Part shown: piece by piece, positions 10,149-18,925 of the stretch
Layout of the letters: every line of letters starts with the position of its first letter
Position numbering within the stretch: position 1 is the first letter of the stretch
Source: Pragia fontium DSM 5563 = ATCC 49100
GTDB lineage: Bacteria; Pseudomonadota; Gammaproteobacteria; Enterobacterales; Enterobacteriaceae
Length of the DNA stretch: 64,000 bases
Direction of reading: 5' to 3'
NCBI RefSeq assembly: GCF_900112475.1
Contig: NZ_FOLW01000007.1
Location: 124,001-188,000, forward strand
Position numbers and translations under genes: made by a program
The notes under the pieces: model-generated
The model's input: only the letters and a program-made list of their open reading frames with translations
The model's database searches: none
Told to the model about the DNA's origin: nothing

Positions 10149-11450
10149 CTACTGTTTAGGCTGTATTGGTTTAACATCAGAACGTGTATTAGCAATACGT
10201 TCAGCCATCGCAGTAATTGAGTCTGTTTTTAAAATATAGAGTCGCTTAAGCGCAAATGGGTTATCACCCGGCTTCACTTTTCCTCTGACCGTGGTTACTG
10301 CTAAATGGTAGCCTGCCAGCCTCGCCGCCTGAATAGCGTCAGCGTTATAACCACCAAAAGGATAGGAAAGATAAATCACTTTTGGATTAAACTGGGTCAA
10401 TGCCCGGCGAGAATGCTCAAAATCCAGTTCGATGTTATGTTCCGTACGGCTTAACAACACCGGCAGTTTATCATCGGAATAACGATGCAAAAAATGAGTA
10501 TGGGACTGAATATCAAATACTTCCTGAATTTGTTTTAACTCACTAATACTCATAAACTGCAGATCATTAGGATCCCACGCCTGAGGGTGGCGCTTAATAC
10601 GTGAAGAAATAATAAATGCGGTCGCCTGCAGATCATATTTCTTTAATACTGGATAAGCGTAGCGATATACCGACTTCAGCCCATCATCAAACGTCAGTAC
10701 CAGCGCTTTAGCCGGAATATTAACGCTATTATTCAAATAACCTTCCAACTGATACAGCGAAATCGTTTCATATCCCGCTTCTTTCAAATACGCCATTTGA
10801 CTATCAAACGCAGTATCCGATGTCGTGGTTGAGGTATGCCGAAAATACTTATTCTCGCTGTCTTTCAAAATATGGTGATAGGTTAGAATTGGAACGCCGT
10901 TATCCAGCTCACACTCATCAGCGCGGATGTATTTCGCATCATCACCAATATTAATTTCATACCAAAGTGAATCATCACTTTCTCTTAGCCGCCCTATAAT
11001 CGGGTAGCGCAGGTTCTCTTCCAACACACCAAACACAGAGCTATTGTCCTTAGGATGATTATAAATAGTGGTTGGACGAACGGTAATTAAGTTCTGATTG
11101 ATTTTCTGTAAATTAGTGAGCGCTAATCCGAGGATATTTTTTGATTTTCTCATCGGTAACACATCATCTCTGGAAATCAATCCATGCGCATTACCAAAAG
11201 TAAACTCGTAATAGTCTGAACTTAATGGGTAGACCATCATTTCTTCATCTTTATTCAGACGACCTACTTTAATAATGTTGTTACCAACCTGAGCTAAAAT
11301 CTCACTGTCTTCAACAATACGAACCTGAACCGGAATCATCTCTTCATCGTTATATTCATTCTCGGTCTCAGAGTAAGCGTTGCTTGCTACAAACAATACA
11401 ATCAATAAAGATAAAATAATCTGTGTGATAGAAAAACGTTTAAGGCTCAT
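10149..11450 (-). CDS. Exported polysaccharide deacetylase (NodB domain)
   Basis: The C-terminal half is a carbohydrate esterase 4 (NodB) domain: LTFDDGLKSVY carries the catalytic/metal aspartates, IQSHTHFLH the metal histidines, and LSYPFGGYN is the third family motif. It probably removes acetyl groups from an envelope or secreted polysaccharide. The first ~200 residues look beta-rich and SH3-like. The frame is open up to a GTG at 11525, but ATG 11450 is preferred because it opens a good signal peptide (MSLKRFSITQ, hydrophobic core, SNAYS). It occupies the position of E. coli yadE, also a deacetylase next to yadGH, and is probably its functional equivalent; I did not verify orthology. Confidence 0.85.
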   Translation of the reverse strand: MSLKRFSITQIILSLLIVLFVASNAYSETENEYNDEEMIPVQVRIVEDSEILAQVGNNIIKVGRLNKDEEMMVYPLSSDYYEFTFGNAHGLISRDDVLPMRKSKNILGLALTNLQKINQNLITVRPTTIYNHPKDNSSVFGVLEENLRYPIIGRLRESDDSLWYEINIGDDAKYIRADECELDNGVPILTYHHILKDSENKYFRHTSTTTSDTAFDSQMAYLKEAGYETISLYQLEGYLNNSVNIPAKALVLTFDDGLKSVYRYAYPVLKKYDLQATAFIISSRIKRHPQAWDPNDLQFMSISELKQIQEVFDIQSHTHFLHRYSDDKLPVLLSRTEHNIELDFEHSRRALTQFNPKVIYLSYPFGGYNADAIQAARLAGYHLAVTTVRGKVKPGDNPFALKRLYILKTDSITAMAERIANTRSDVKPIQPKQ

Positions 11451-11567
11451 AAGCGATATATTTCTTATAGAAATAAAAATGATTGGCGGCAATGGGATTG
11501 AATATAACACATTGTTTTTATTCACACATAAAGCTAAACATGACTAAAATCCTATTGTCATGCCCGA

Positions 11568-12197
11568 TTATTTCTTGAAGTAACGGTAATGTCCGCTAAT
11601 CGACCATAGAAATAAAATATCTTCAGCCCGCACACCAGAACCTATATTGTGAACGACTAAAGGCCGCCCTTCTCGGGTATAACGGTCAGTCACAATACCT
11701 ATATGTGGTAATCCATTATTTAGACGCCAGGAAACAATATCACCGGGTAAATAGTCCGAAGCGTTGCTTGTTACCTGCCGCTCCATTCTATGCCGTTTAA
11801 AATAAGTTTCAAGATTTGGCACGCGTCGATGATCAATATTTGTATCCGGCTTTTTCAGGCCCCAGATACGCGGATAAGCCGCAAAGTTAACTTTCATATC
11901 CTGATGTACCAAACGCTGTAAATCAGCCCCTTGAGCCCGTAGAGCTCGAATAACAACATCAGAACATACTCCGCGCGCTATCGGCACATCACCATCTGGA
12001 TACGCTATCGATACATAGGCGGGATCGTAATACAGCGTCTTACCAATCTGCTGCTCAGCGCTAAGAGCCAACACTCGGTTATTGGGTTTTTCAATCAATC
12101 GCTCCGAGCGCTGGCCTTCCGCTTTTAAGGATGGATTAAACATCATTAACGGTGCAATCAGTAATATCAGCACCGTTATTATCCTGAAAGCATTCAT
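11568..12197 (-). CDS. DUF1287 (YijF-like) exported protein
   Basis: A 209-residue protein with an N-terminal signal peptide (residues 1-26, ending near SLKA). The body matches the DUF1287 family: YYDPAYVSIAYPDGD, GVCSDVVIRALR with an invariant cysteine, YLPGDIVSW, and LPHIGIV with an invariant histidine. The Cys...His arrangement resembles papain-like/NlpC-P60 enzymes, so a periplasmic cysteine hydrolase is plausible but unproven. It sits between the deacetylase and yadH on the same strand, with 42 bp to the deacetylase's long frame and 26 bp to yadH, so the genes may be one operon with the ABC exporter. Confidence 0.8.
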   Translation of the reverse strand: MNAFRIITVLILLIAPLMMFNPSLKAEGQRSERLIEKPNNRVLALSAEQQIGKTLYYDPAYVSIAYPDGDVPIARGVCSDVVIRALRAQGADLQRLVHQDMKVNFAAYPRIWGLKKPDTNIDHRRVPNLETYFKRHRMERQVTSNASDYLPGDIVSWRLNNGLPHIGIVTDRYTREGRPLVVHNIGSGVRAEDILFLWSISGHYRYFKK

Positions 12198-12223
12198 CCT
12201 TGAATCCTTTAATCGTTACAAAA

Positions 12224-12994
12224 TTAACTACGCAGCCCGCGTCCACGGGAAATTAACCACCAACTTAACAGATAAAAAACTGCAGTAAACGCCGTTAATA
12301 CGCCAAAAGTTAACGCCAGCGAGACATCGGAGATCCCCAGAAAACCGTAACGGAAACCGCTGATCATATAAACGATCGGGTTAATTTTTGAAATAGCCTG
12401 CCAAACTGGTGGCAACAGGGTTAACGAGTAAAATACGCCCCCCAGATAAGTCAGTGGTGTTAACACAAAGGTTGGCACAATACTGATGTCATCGAAAGTT
12501 TCAGCAAAAATGGCATTAACCAGCCCACCCAAAGAGAACAGCACCGACGTCAACAATAACGTCACGGCAATCACCCACCATGAGTGCACTTCCAGCGAAA
12601 CGAAGAACAACGAAACCAAAGTTACCAAGACACCAACACAAACTCCCCTTGCCACCCCACCACCGACAAAGCCGAGAATGATAATGTGGGTCGGCACCGG
12701 CGCTACCAGCAATTCTTCAATACTATGCTGGTATTTAGCACCAAAGAATGACGACGCCACATTAGAGTAGGAATTGGTAATCACCGACATCATAATCAAA
12801 CCAGGAACAATGAACTGCATATAGTCCACGCCCTGCATGTCACCAATACGAGATCCAATCAGATTACCGAAGATAATAAAATAAAGCGTCATGGTAATCA
12901 CTGGCGGTACCAGCGTCTGAACCCAGATACGACCGAAACGGGTGACCTCTTTGACCCAGATACTTTTTAGCGCAACCCAGTACAAATGAATCAT
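12224..12994 (-). CDS. yadH: ABC-2 type exporter permease YadH
   Basis: Inner-membrane permease of 256 residues with six predicted helices and the ABC-2 signature around NPIVYMISGFRYGFLG. It pairs with the ATPase YadG, whose stop overlaps the yadH start by 4 bp (translational coupling). In E. coli the YadGH exporter has no settled substrate. Here the two flanking downstream genes act on or near cell-surface polymers, which hints at a surface glycan substrate; this is inference only. Confidence 0.94.
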   Translation of the reverse strand: MIHLYWVALKSIWVKEVTRFGRIWVQTLVPPVITMTLYFIIFGNLIGSRIGDMQGVDYMQFIVPGLIMMSVITNSYSNVASSFFGAKYQHSIEELLVAPVPTHIIILGFVGGGVARGVCVGVLVTLVSLFFVSLEVHSWWVIAVTLLLTSVLFSLGGLVNAIFAETFDDISIVPTFVLTPLTYLGGVFYSLTLLPPVWQAISKINPIVYMISGFRYGFLGISDVSLALTFGVLTAFTAVFYLLSWWLISRGRGLRS

Positions 12995-13917
12995 TCCGTC
13001 TCTTCCTTATAATCATTAACCAAATGAACGAACAGTTCTTCGAGTCGGTTGGCTTTATTACGCATACTCAGAACGGATACACCCTGGGCACTAAGCTGAG
13101 CAAATACACTATTTAACCCCTGCTCTCTTTCTACATCGACTTCCAGCGTCGCCGTGTCAATCAGGCGGCTAACGTAGCCATCCAGCTGAGGAATAGGGCT
13201 TTTAGGCGCTAAATCAAGAATAAAGGTTTCTGACTTCAGCTTAGACAGCAGTTCGCGCATTGAGGTATTTTCTACCAGCTCACCCTGACGAATAATGCCA
13301 ATATTACGGCACAGCATCTCTGCTTCTTCTAAATAGTGAGTGGTCAGGATAATGGTAATCCCTTGCTGATTCAGCTCTTTCAGGAATTGCCACATCGAAC
13401 GACGCAGTTCAATATCTACGCCTGCCGTCGGTTCATCAAGAATCAGCAATTTTGGCTGATGCATTAAAGCTCTGGCGATCATCAAACGGCGTTTCATACC
13501 GCCGGAAAGACGCATCGCTTTCTCGTTGCGCTTTTCCCAAAGCTCCAGTCGCTGCAGATAAGTTTTCGCTCGATTAAGCGCTTCCTGACGAGGAACGCCG
13601 TAGTAACCGGCCTGCGTCACCACAATCTGCATGACGGTTTCAAATGGATTAAAGTTGAATTCCTGTGGAACCAGACCGAGCTGGCGCTTGGCATTCACCA
13701 AATCATTATCAATATCATAGCCAAACACCCGAACCTGGCCGGACGTTTTGTTGACCAAAGAGCTGATAATACCGATGGTTGTGGACTTTCCTGCTCCGTT
13801 AGGACCAAGCAGCGCATAAAAATCGCCGGCTTCCACGTTCAGATTTATGCCTCGCAACGCTTTCACACCACCGGCGTAAACCTTACTCAATTGCGATAAT
13901 TCCAACGCGTATGTCAT
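12991..13917 (-). CDS. yadG: ABC exporter ATP-binding protein YadG
   Basis: ATPase subunit of 308 residues. Walker A is GPNGAGKST (about residues 39-47), the ABC signature is LSGGMKRR, Walker B is LLILDEPTAGVD and the switch histidine is in TTHYLEEAE. A C-terminal ~80-residue regulatory part follows, as in DRA/ABC-2 exporters. First gene of the leftward set yadG-yadH-DUF1287-deacetylase and divergent from can. Confidence 0.95.
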   Translation of the reverse strand: MTYALELSQLSKVYAGGVKALRGINLNVEAGDFYALLGPNGAGKSTTIGIISSLVNKTSGQVRVFGYDIDNDLVNAKRQLGLVPQEFNFNPFETVMQIVVTQAGYYGVPRQEALNRAKTYLQRLELWEKRNEKAMRLSGGMKRRLMIARALMHQPKLLILDEPTAGVDIELRRSMWQFLKELNQQGITIILTTHYLEEAEMLCRNIGIIRQGELVENTSMRELLSKLKSETFILDLAPKSPIPQLDGYVSRLIDTATLEVDVEREQGLNSVFAQLSAQGVSVLSMRNKANRLEELFVHLVNDYKEETE

Positions 13918-14230
13918 AAATTAGGGATTACCTTGTGTCAGATACTAAAAAAGACGATGAACTGAAATCTCTCTGACTTATATCGTAGTTCATCCGGTAC
14001 ATCTATACTTAATAGATTACAATTAGCACTATAGAAACATTTTTTTCAGGTATAAAATAAACTGATTATCGTTATCCCTCAACACCATAAAGGGACAACA
14101 TCAGGTCCGCTTTCGAGCAAACAATCATCCGCAACTAACATCAGACTATAGTTAATCAGTGGTTCGGTTTTGAAAAACATGACCGTTACCTTATATTAAC
14201 GCCATTGCAAACTGTGAGCTATTAAACTGT
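13918..14230. other. Divergent intergenic region yadG/can
   Basis: A 313-bp gene-free stretch between divergent genes. It is AT-rich around 13990-14060 and contains the predicted can promoter at its right end. No coding sequence or RNA gene was recognised. Confidence 0.6.
14170..14197 (+). promoter_or_regulatory. Predicted sigma-70 promoter of can
   Basis: TTGAAA (14170-14175) and TATATT (14192-14197) are separated by 16 bp, placing the transcript start near 14204, about 27 nt before the can ATG. Confidence 0.6.
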
Positions 14231-14884
14231 ATGAAAGAAATTGAACGACTAATGCATAACAATGAGGTCTGGTCAGCCAGTATCAGTAACGATGATCCAG
14301 AGTTTTTTGAGCGTCTGGCATTGGCACAAAAACCACGTTTTCTATGGATTGGCTGCTCTGACAGCCGAGTGCCCGCCGAACGCTTAACCGGTCTGGAGCC
14401 GGGAGAACTGTTTGTTCATCGTAACGTTGCCAACCTGGTGATTCATACCGATCTTAACTGCCTGTCCGTTGTGCAATATGCCGTCGAAGTGCTGGAAGTA
14501 GAACACATTATTATTTGTGGGCACTATGATTGTGGCGGGGTTACCGCAGCAATTAATAATCCAGAACTAGGACTGATTAACAACTGGCTACTGCACATTC
14601 GCGACCTCTGGTACAAACACAGCTCATTAATTGGCGAATTTCCACCAGAAAAACGTGCCGATTTGCTCAGTGAAATTAACGTAGTTGAGCAAGTCTATAA
14701 CCTGGGCCATTCCACTATTGTTCAGTCTGCCTGGAAAAGAGGTCAGAAAGTTCTGGTTCATGGTTGGGTATACGGTATGCAGGATGGAAAATTACGCGAT
14801 TTGGAAGTCAGCGCTTCCAGCCGTGAATCACTTGAACTGTTATATCGCAAGGCTATTTCCACTCTGCTGGCAACAGATAAATAA
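14231..14884 (+). CDS. can: Beta-class carbonic anhydrase Can
   Basis: Interconverts CO2 and bicarbonate in the cytoplasm, supplying bicarbonate for carboxylations in air. It has 217 residues against 220 in E. coli. Zinc ligands are visible as Cys42 and Asp44 (IGCSDSR) and the His/Cys pair in GHYDCGG (about residues 98-101). The can-hpt neighbourhood is conserved in E. coli. A strong bidirectional hairpin separates it from the convergent hpt. Confidence 0.97.
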   Translation: MKEIERLMHNNEVWSASISNDDPEFFERLALAQKPRFLWIGCSDSRVPAERLTGLEPGELFVHRNVANLVIHTDLNCLSVVQYAVEVLEVEHIIICGHYDCGGVTAAINNPELGLINNWLLHIRDLWYKHSSLIGEFPPEKRADLLSEINVVEQVYNLGHSTIVQSAWKRGQKVLVHGWVYGMQDGKLRDLEVSASSRESLELLYRKAISTLLATDK

Positions 14885-14905
14885 CCCACACTATCGTTAG
14901 TGGCT

Positions 14906-14940
14906 AAAATGGAACGTGATTAACATGCACGTTCCATTTT
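14906..14940. terminator. Bidirectional terminator can/hpt
   Basis: A perfect 13-bp stem (AAAATGGAACGTG / CACGTTCCATTTT) with a 9-nt loop lies between the convergent genes and carries A and T runs at its outer ends, so it can terminate transcripts in both directions. Confidence 0.85.
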
Positions 14941-14957
14941 AATTATCTCAAGCGATC

Positions 14958-15494
14958 TTATTCGTCCAGCAATACCACTTTTCCGACATAAGGAAGATGG
15001 CGATAGCGTTGTGCATAGTCAATGCCGTAGCCCACAACAAACTCATCTTCAATAGAAAAACCGATATAATCAATCGGTACCTGAATTTCACGTCGGGAAG
15101 GTTTATCCAACAGAGTACATAGCGCGACTGAATTCGGCTCTCTCAGTTCCAGAATTTCCCGCACTTTAGTCAGCGTATAGCCGGTATCGATAATGTCTTC
15201 GACAATCAAGACATCTTTACCGCGGATATCTTCATCCAAATCTTTCAGAATTTTAACGTCACGGTTGCTACTCATGCTGCTGCCATAGCTGGATGCCGTA
15301 ATAAAATCGACTTCATGATTAACCGTAATCATACGGCACAAATCGGCCATAAAAATAAAAGAACCACGCAGCAGACCGACCAAAACCAGCTCTCGACCGC
15401 TGTCACCATAACGTTCATTAATCTCTGAGGCGAGTTCAGCAATACGCGTTTTTACGTCTTGCTCGGTAAGCATAACTTCAACAATGTGTTTCAT
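14958..15494 (-). CDS. hpt: Hypoxanthine phosphoribosyltransferase
   Basis: Purine salvage enzyme joining hypoxanthine (or guanine) to PRPP. From the ATG at 15494 (MKHIVEVML) it has 178 residues, exactly the E. coli length; the frame stays open 25 codons further upstream without family similarity. The PRPP loop is [14 protein letters not shown], and substrate-binding residues occur in [13 protein letters not shown]. Confidence 0.97.
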   Translation of the reverse strand: MKHIVEVMLTEQDVKTRIAELASEINERYGDSGRELVLVGLLRGSFIFMADLCRMITVNHEVDFITASSYGSSMSSNRDVKILKDLDEDIRGKDVLIVEDIIDTGYTLTKVREILELREPNSVALCTLLDKPSRREIQVPIDYIGFSIEDEFVVGYGIDYAQRYRHLPYVGKVVLLDE

Positions 15495-15641
15495 AGTGAA
15501 AAACCGATCAGGCGCACCGATCGTATTATCCTTTTGGACGGAAGAATAGAAAGCGCATGAGTTTAACACAACTCTGCTATTGGTGCGATGTGTTGCTTCA
15601 ACAACAAATGGGGTAGGAGAATATCTGTACTAACAATCAAG

Positions 15642-15670
15642 ATGGCCGGTTAGCGTGATTAACCGGCCAT
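15642..15670. terminator. Hairpin downstream of the TetR gene
   Basis: An 11-bp perfect stem (ATGGCCGGTTA / TAACCGGCCAT) with a 7-nt loop directly follows the minus-strand TetR gene. The downstream T run is weak, so termination efficiency is uncertain. Confidence 0.55.
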
Positions 15671-15674
15671 AAAA

Positions 15675-16343
15675 TCAATTTTTAATTCCGGCATCTTCTT
15701 CAACCTGACGGACAATTGCTTTGCCCATCCATTGAACAACATCCTGAATTTGATCGGAATCCAGATTCCAAATGTCTTTAAACACCAGAAACACTTCGGA
15801 ACCATAAATCAGAGAAAACGCGTGCTTCATACGTTCTAAATCATCTGAAGCCACTTTGTCTTTCATCGGTTCTGCGGCAAGCTCAACCAAGCGCTTGCGA
15901 TTACCCCGAACAAATAACGTACTCTGGTCTTTCTCTTTATCCAGCTTCTGTGAGCGCAGGTCGGCCCACTGTTGTAAAGAAACCTGAAGCGCCGCGCGTA
16001 ATGCCCCTTCATGTTTTTCCAACTGAGGATAAGCAAACTCCAACAGCGCTGAAATACGCTCACCAACGGTATTCTCTTGGGGAGCCCATTCCTGAATTGG
16101 CCCTAAACTTTCATCAACAATCGATGAAACCAAAACACTCTGGGTTGGAAAGTAGCGATAGGCCGTTGCACGTGAAACACCAGCTGCATTTGCCAATTCC
16201 GTGATCGAAGGAAACCACCCTTGTTCAAGCATATCCATCGCAGTGGAAATTAGCTTGTTAAGTGTACGAGCACGGGCACGCGTTAAAACCGGCTGCTGTT
16301 CATTTGAAGCGACTTTTTGTCCGTTCTGTAAGTCATTTCTCAT
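15675..16343 (-). CDS. TetR/AcrR family transcriptional regulator
   Basis: A 222-residue regulator. The N-terminal helix-turn-helix lies at about residues 30-75, with ITELANAAGVSRATAYRYFP as recognition unit. The C-terminal ligand-binding half has no recognisable family. It is divergent from the UPF0261 gene across 117 bp that hold a candidate operator (16384-16403), so it probably represses that gene and itself in response to an unknown ligand. The start ATG is at 16343; an upstream run of about 20 polar residues precedes the HTH. Confidence 0.88.
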   Translation of the reverse strand: MRNDLQNGQKVASNEQQPVLTRARARTLNKLISTAMDMLEQGWFPSITELANAAGVSRATAYRYFPTQSVLVSSIVDESLGPIQEWAPQENTVGERISALLEFAYPQLEKHEGALRAALQVSLQQWADLRSQKLDKEKDQSTLFVRGNRKRLVELAAEPMKDKVASDDLERMKHAFSLIYGSEVFLVFKDIWNLDSDQIQDVVQWMGKAIVRQVEEDAGIKN

Positions 16344-16369
16344 TTTTTATACGATACCCCAGTCTCATT

Positions 16370-16403
16370 TTGGCTATTATGCATACATGCGTTAAAGTAT
16401 GTA
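16370..16403 (+). promoter_or_regulatory. Promoter with overlapping TetR-type operator
   Basis: TTGGCT (16370-16375) and TAAAGT (16393-16398), spaced 17 bp, form a plausible plus-strand promoter. An imperfect 20-bp palindrome (16 of 20 positions symmetric) spans 16384-16403 with arms TACAT and ATGTA and a TTAA centre, covering the -10. This is where a TetR-family repressor would block polymerase. Confidence 0.55.
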
Positions 16404-16460
16404 GCGTTCACTAGTTTTACACCCTCGTCTAAATAATTTCAGAGCCAAGGAAGTGTTACG

Positions 16461-17672
16461 ATGAAAAAGAAATCGATTTATATTGCCACCACTTTTGATA
16501 CAAAAAGTGAAGAGGCTTTGTACATTCGGGACCTGATTAATGCAACTGACCTTTTGGTCACTACCGTTGATTTATCTACAAAATCTGCAGAAAATGACTT
16601 TGACTCCACTATTTCAGCTCAAGAAGTGGCACGCTTTCATCCACTGGGTGAAAAAAGTGTGTTCTGCGGTGACCGCGGAAAATCAATGGTTGCCATGGCT
16701 CTAGCGTTCCAACACTTCCTGCTATCACGCGACGATGTTGCAGGTTTAATTGGTCTAGGGGGCTCCGGCGGTACCGCTTTAATTACCCCGGCAATGCAGG
16801 CTTTGCCTATTGGCATTCCCAAATTAATGGTTTCTACCATGGCTTCCGGTGACGTGGCTAACTATGTTGGTGCCAGCGATATCGCGATGCTCTATTCCGT
16901 TACCGATATTGCCGGATTAAACCGAATTTCTCGTCAAGTATTGGCTAATGCCGCTCATAGCATGGCTGGCGCGGTTAAATACTCAGTTCCTGAAGTCAAA
17001 AACGAAAAACCAGCGTTAGGATTAACCATGTTTGGCGTAACGACGCCTTGTATGCAAGCTATTTCGACACATCTGGCAGATAAATTTGACTGTCTAACCT
17101 TCCATGCCACCGGAACCGGCGGTATGGCAATGGAAAAACTGGCGGCCAGTCATCTACTCGACGGCATGCTGGACATCACCACCACCGAAATTTGTGATCA
17201 CCTGTTCGGTGGCGTGTTGGCCTGTGGCCCAGATCGTCTGGATGTCGTAGCAGCCACTAAAATTCCTTATGTTGGCTCCTGCGGTGCACTGGACATGGTC
17301 AATTTCGGCAATCCTGAGACCATTCCCACCCACTATAAAGATCGCCTGTTTTATTCCCATAATGCACAGGTCACCCTGATGCGTACTACCAAAGAAGAGA
17401 ATCAAAAGCTGGGCGAATGGATCGGTCATAAGCTGAACGCTTGTGAAGGTGAAGTGCGCTTTTTAATCCCTGAAGGTGGCGTATCAGCCTTGGATGCCCC
17501 AGGGCAGCTATTCTGGTCGCCGGAAAATGATGCCGCATTGTTTGAAGCATTGGAGAAAACGGTTATTCAAACCGAGCGTCGTCGCTTGATCCGCGTCCCT
17601 TACAATATTAACGAACCACAGTTTGCAGAAGCCGCCGTGGCCCAATTTAACGAAATTTGGCATAAGAAATAA
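16461..17672 (+). CDS. Tm-1-like ATP-binding domain protein (UPF0261)
   Basis: A 403-residue member of the UPF0261/Tm-1-like family, named after the N-terminal half of the tomato Tm-1 virus-resistance protein. Visible family motifs are [15 protein letters not shown] at the N-terminus, [17 protein letters not shown] near residue 98, [17 protein letters not shown] near 128 and [14 protein letters not shown] near 214. The family binds ATP; the bacterial reaction is unknown. In many genomes the neighbour is a TIM-barrel protein homologous to the Tm-1 C-terminal half; none is present here, and the next gene is a Dabb protein. Ribosome site AAGGAAGTG precedes the ATG. Confidence 0.88.
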   Translation: MKKKSIYIATTFDTKSEEALYIRDLINATDLLVTTVDLSTKSAENDFDSTISAQEVARFHPLGEKSVFCGDRGKSMVAMALAFQHFLLSRDDVAGLIGLGGSGGTALITPAMQALPIGIPKLMVSTMASGDVANYVGASDIAMLYSVTDIAGLNRISRQVLANAAHSMAGAVKYSVPEVKNEKPALGLTMFGVTTPCMQAISTHLADKFDCLTFHATGTGGMAMEKLAASHLLDGMLDITTTEICDHLFGGVLACGPDRLDVVAATKIPYVGSCGALDMVNFGNPETIPTHYKDRLFYSHNAQVTLMRTTKEENQKLGEWIGHKLNACEGEVRFLIPEGGVSALDAPGQLFWSPENDAALFEALEKTVIQTERRRLIRVPYNINEPQFAEAAVAQFNEIWHKK

Positions 17673-17829
17673 GGTATTTTTAGAGTGCGAGTTCAATCGG
17701 GCGTTTACCAATAGAAATCGCACTGATAGCTCGCCGTCAATTCAGACGTATTGCACATTAATTTTACCAGGCTAAGCACCCGCGACCTGTTTGCGGGTTA
17801 TAAATATTTAAGATCAAGGAATCGAGATT

Positions 17830-18150
17830 ATGATGAAGCATATTGTGTTACTACAGTTCAAAGAAAGTCATACGCCAGAAGAAATCAAACATGCCTTTGC
17901 TCTGCTTGAAGGATTAGGCAAAACCATTCCTCAAATTAAGTCATTTAAATATGGTAAATACGACAGCAATGAAGGCATGAATCACGGTTTCGATTATGGC
18001 TTTGAAATTGAGTTTGATAATGCAGCAGACCGGGATATCTACCTATTCCACCCCGATCACGTTGCAGTGGCGGGCCAAGTCATCCCAATGTTAAGACATG
18101 GTACTGATTCACTGGTAGCCTTTGACTACGATCCTGCTAAAGGCCTGTAA
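17830..18150 (+). CDS. Dabb-domain (stress-responsive A/B barrel) protein
   Basis: A 106-residue single-domain protein of the Dabb family. It opens with MKHIVLLQFKE and has the typical HPDHVAVAGQVIP segment near residue 76. Dabb proteins form dimeric ferredoxin-like barrels; some act as small-molecule isomerases or cyclases, but most have no known role. It lies 157 bp after the UPF0261 gene on the same strand with its own good ribosome site (AAGGAATCGAG). The two probably belong to one TetR-controlled cassette. Confidence 0.85.
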   Translation: MMKHIVLLQFKESHTPEEIKHAFALLEGLGKTIPQIKSFKYGKYDSNEGMNHGFDYGFEIEFDNAADRDIYLFHPDHVAVAGQVIPMLRHGTDSLVAFDYDPAKGL

Positions 18151-18171
18151 TAGCCGTTTGGCAAACGATAA

Positions 18172-18201
18172 AAATCCCCTCCGGTATTATCCGGTGGGGA
18201 T
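18172..18201. terminator. Bidirectional hairpin between Dabb and DUF1471 genes
   Basis: AATCCCC / GGGGATT and an inner CCGG / CCGG pair around TATTAT with one T-T mismatch. A T run follows on the minus strand (after the leftward DUF1471 gene), while the plus strand lacks one. Confidence 0.6.
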
Positions 18202-18244
18202 TCAGATAGACTCATATAACTTGTTATATGTAACGTTTTATCTA

Positions 18245-18526
18245 TTACTTTTTATATAGCTGTGCTGAAATCCGCCAATAGGGAGAGGTGTCGTAAGATC
18301 TTGCACCAATAATCCGATAATATAGCGCCCCCTGCTTTTCCGCTTTAGTCTCAATAGCCTTTACCGCTTCATCCAGCGTATCGGCCCTTACCGTCTCAGC
18401 AATCACTCCCATACTCTGGAGATTCATCTTTTCAACCTGATCGGTATTGATAACTTCGGTAATGGCATAAGCAGTATTGATGCAGAAAGTAAGAAACATG
18501 GCATACAGAATCGCGAACGCTTTCAT
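18245..18526 (-). CDS. DUF1471 (YdgH/BhsA/McbA-like) periplasmic protein
   Basis: A 93-residue small exported protein with a signal peptide (residues 1-21, ending TAYA) and one DUF1471 domain: NLQSMGVIAETVRADTLDEA and GALYYRIIGARSY. In E. coli such proteins (BhsA, McbA, YhcN) are induced by stress and affect biofilm or envelope properties. It is the second of a tandem pair with the gene at 18656, from which it is clearly diverged, so the duplication is not recent. Confidence 0.85.
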   Translation of the reverse strand: MKAFAILYAMFLTFCINTAYAITEVINTDQVEKMNLQSMGVIAETVRADTLDEAVKAIETKAEKQGALYYRIIGARSYDTSPYWRISAQLYKK

Positions 18527-18655
18527 TTTTCTGCCCCTTCAAGGATTCAAATACTGCTTATCATACGCCGGAAAAATCAACGGATAAAAATATTATTCCT
18601 CAGTGCTAGTTCTCATCTCCCCTGCGAACCTTATCTCTGGATTTCACTAAAAATA

Positions 18656-18925
18656 TTAACGATAGATTTCTGCTGATACATGCCAGCTATTCGAGTTATC
18701 AGGAGATTCTGCAGCAATAACGCGATAGTAAGAGGCATTTTCGCTTTCAGCCTGTTTAGCCAAGGCATTGACTGCATCATCAAGATCGATAGCCTGAACC
18801 GATTTTGAAATAGACCCCATACTTTGTAATTGGCTGGCCTGCTGGCTGGTAACCTGAGTTGCTGCATAAGCTGAACCGACGCTAAAGGTTAATAACAGAG
18901 CGGCTAGAGTTGTTGAAACTTTCAT
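18656..18925 (-). CDS. DUF1471 (BhsA/McbA-like) periplasmic protein
   Basis: An 89-residue protein with a signal peptide ending SAYA and one DUF1471 domain: LQSMGSISKSVQAIDLDDAV and NASYYRVIAAES. Closer to typical BhsA/McbA than its neighbour. The two genes are 129 bp apart on the same strand, so they may be separately transcribed. Confidence 0.88.
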   Translation of the reverse strand: MKVSTTLAALLLTFSVGSAYAATQVTSQQASQLQSMGSISKSVQAIDLDDAVNALAKQAESENASYYRVIAAESPDNSNSWHVSAEIYR

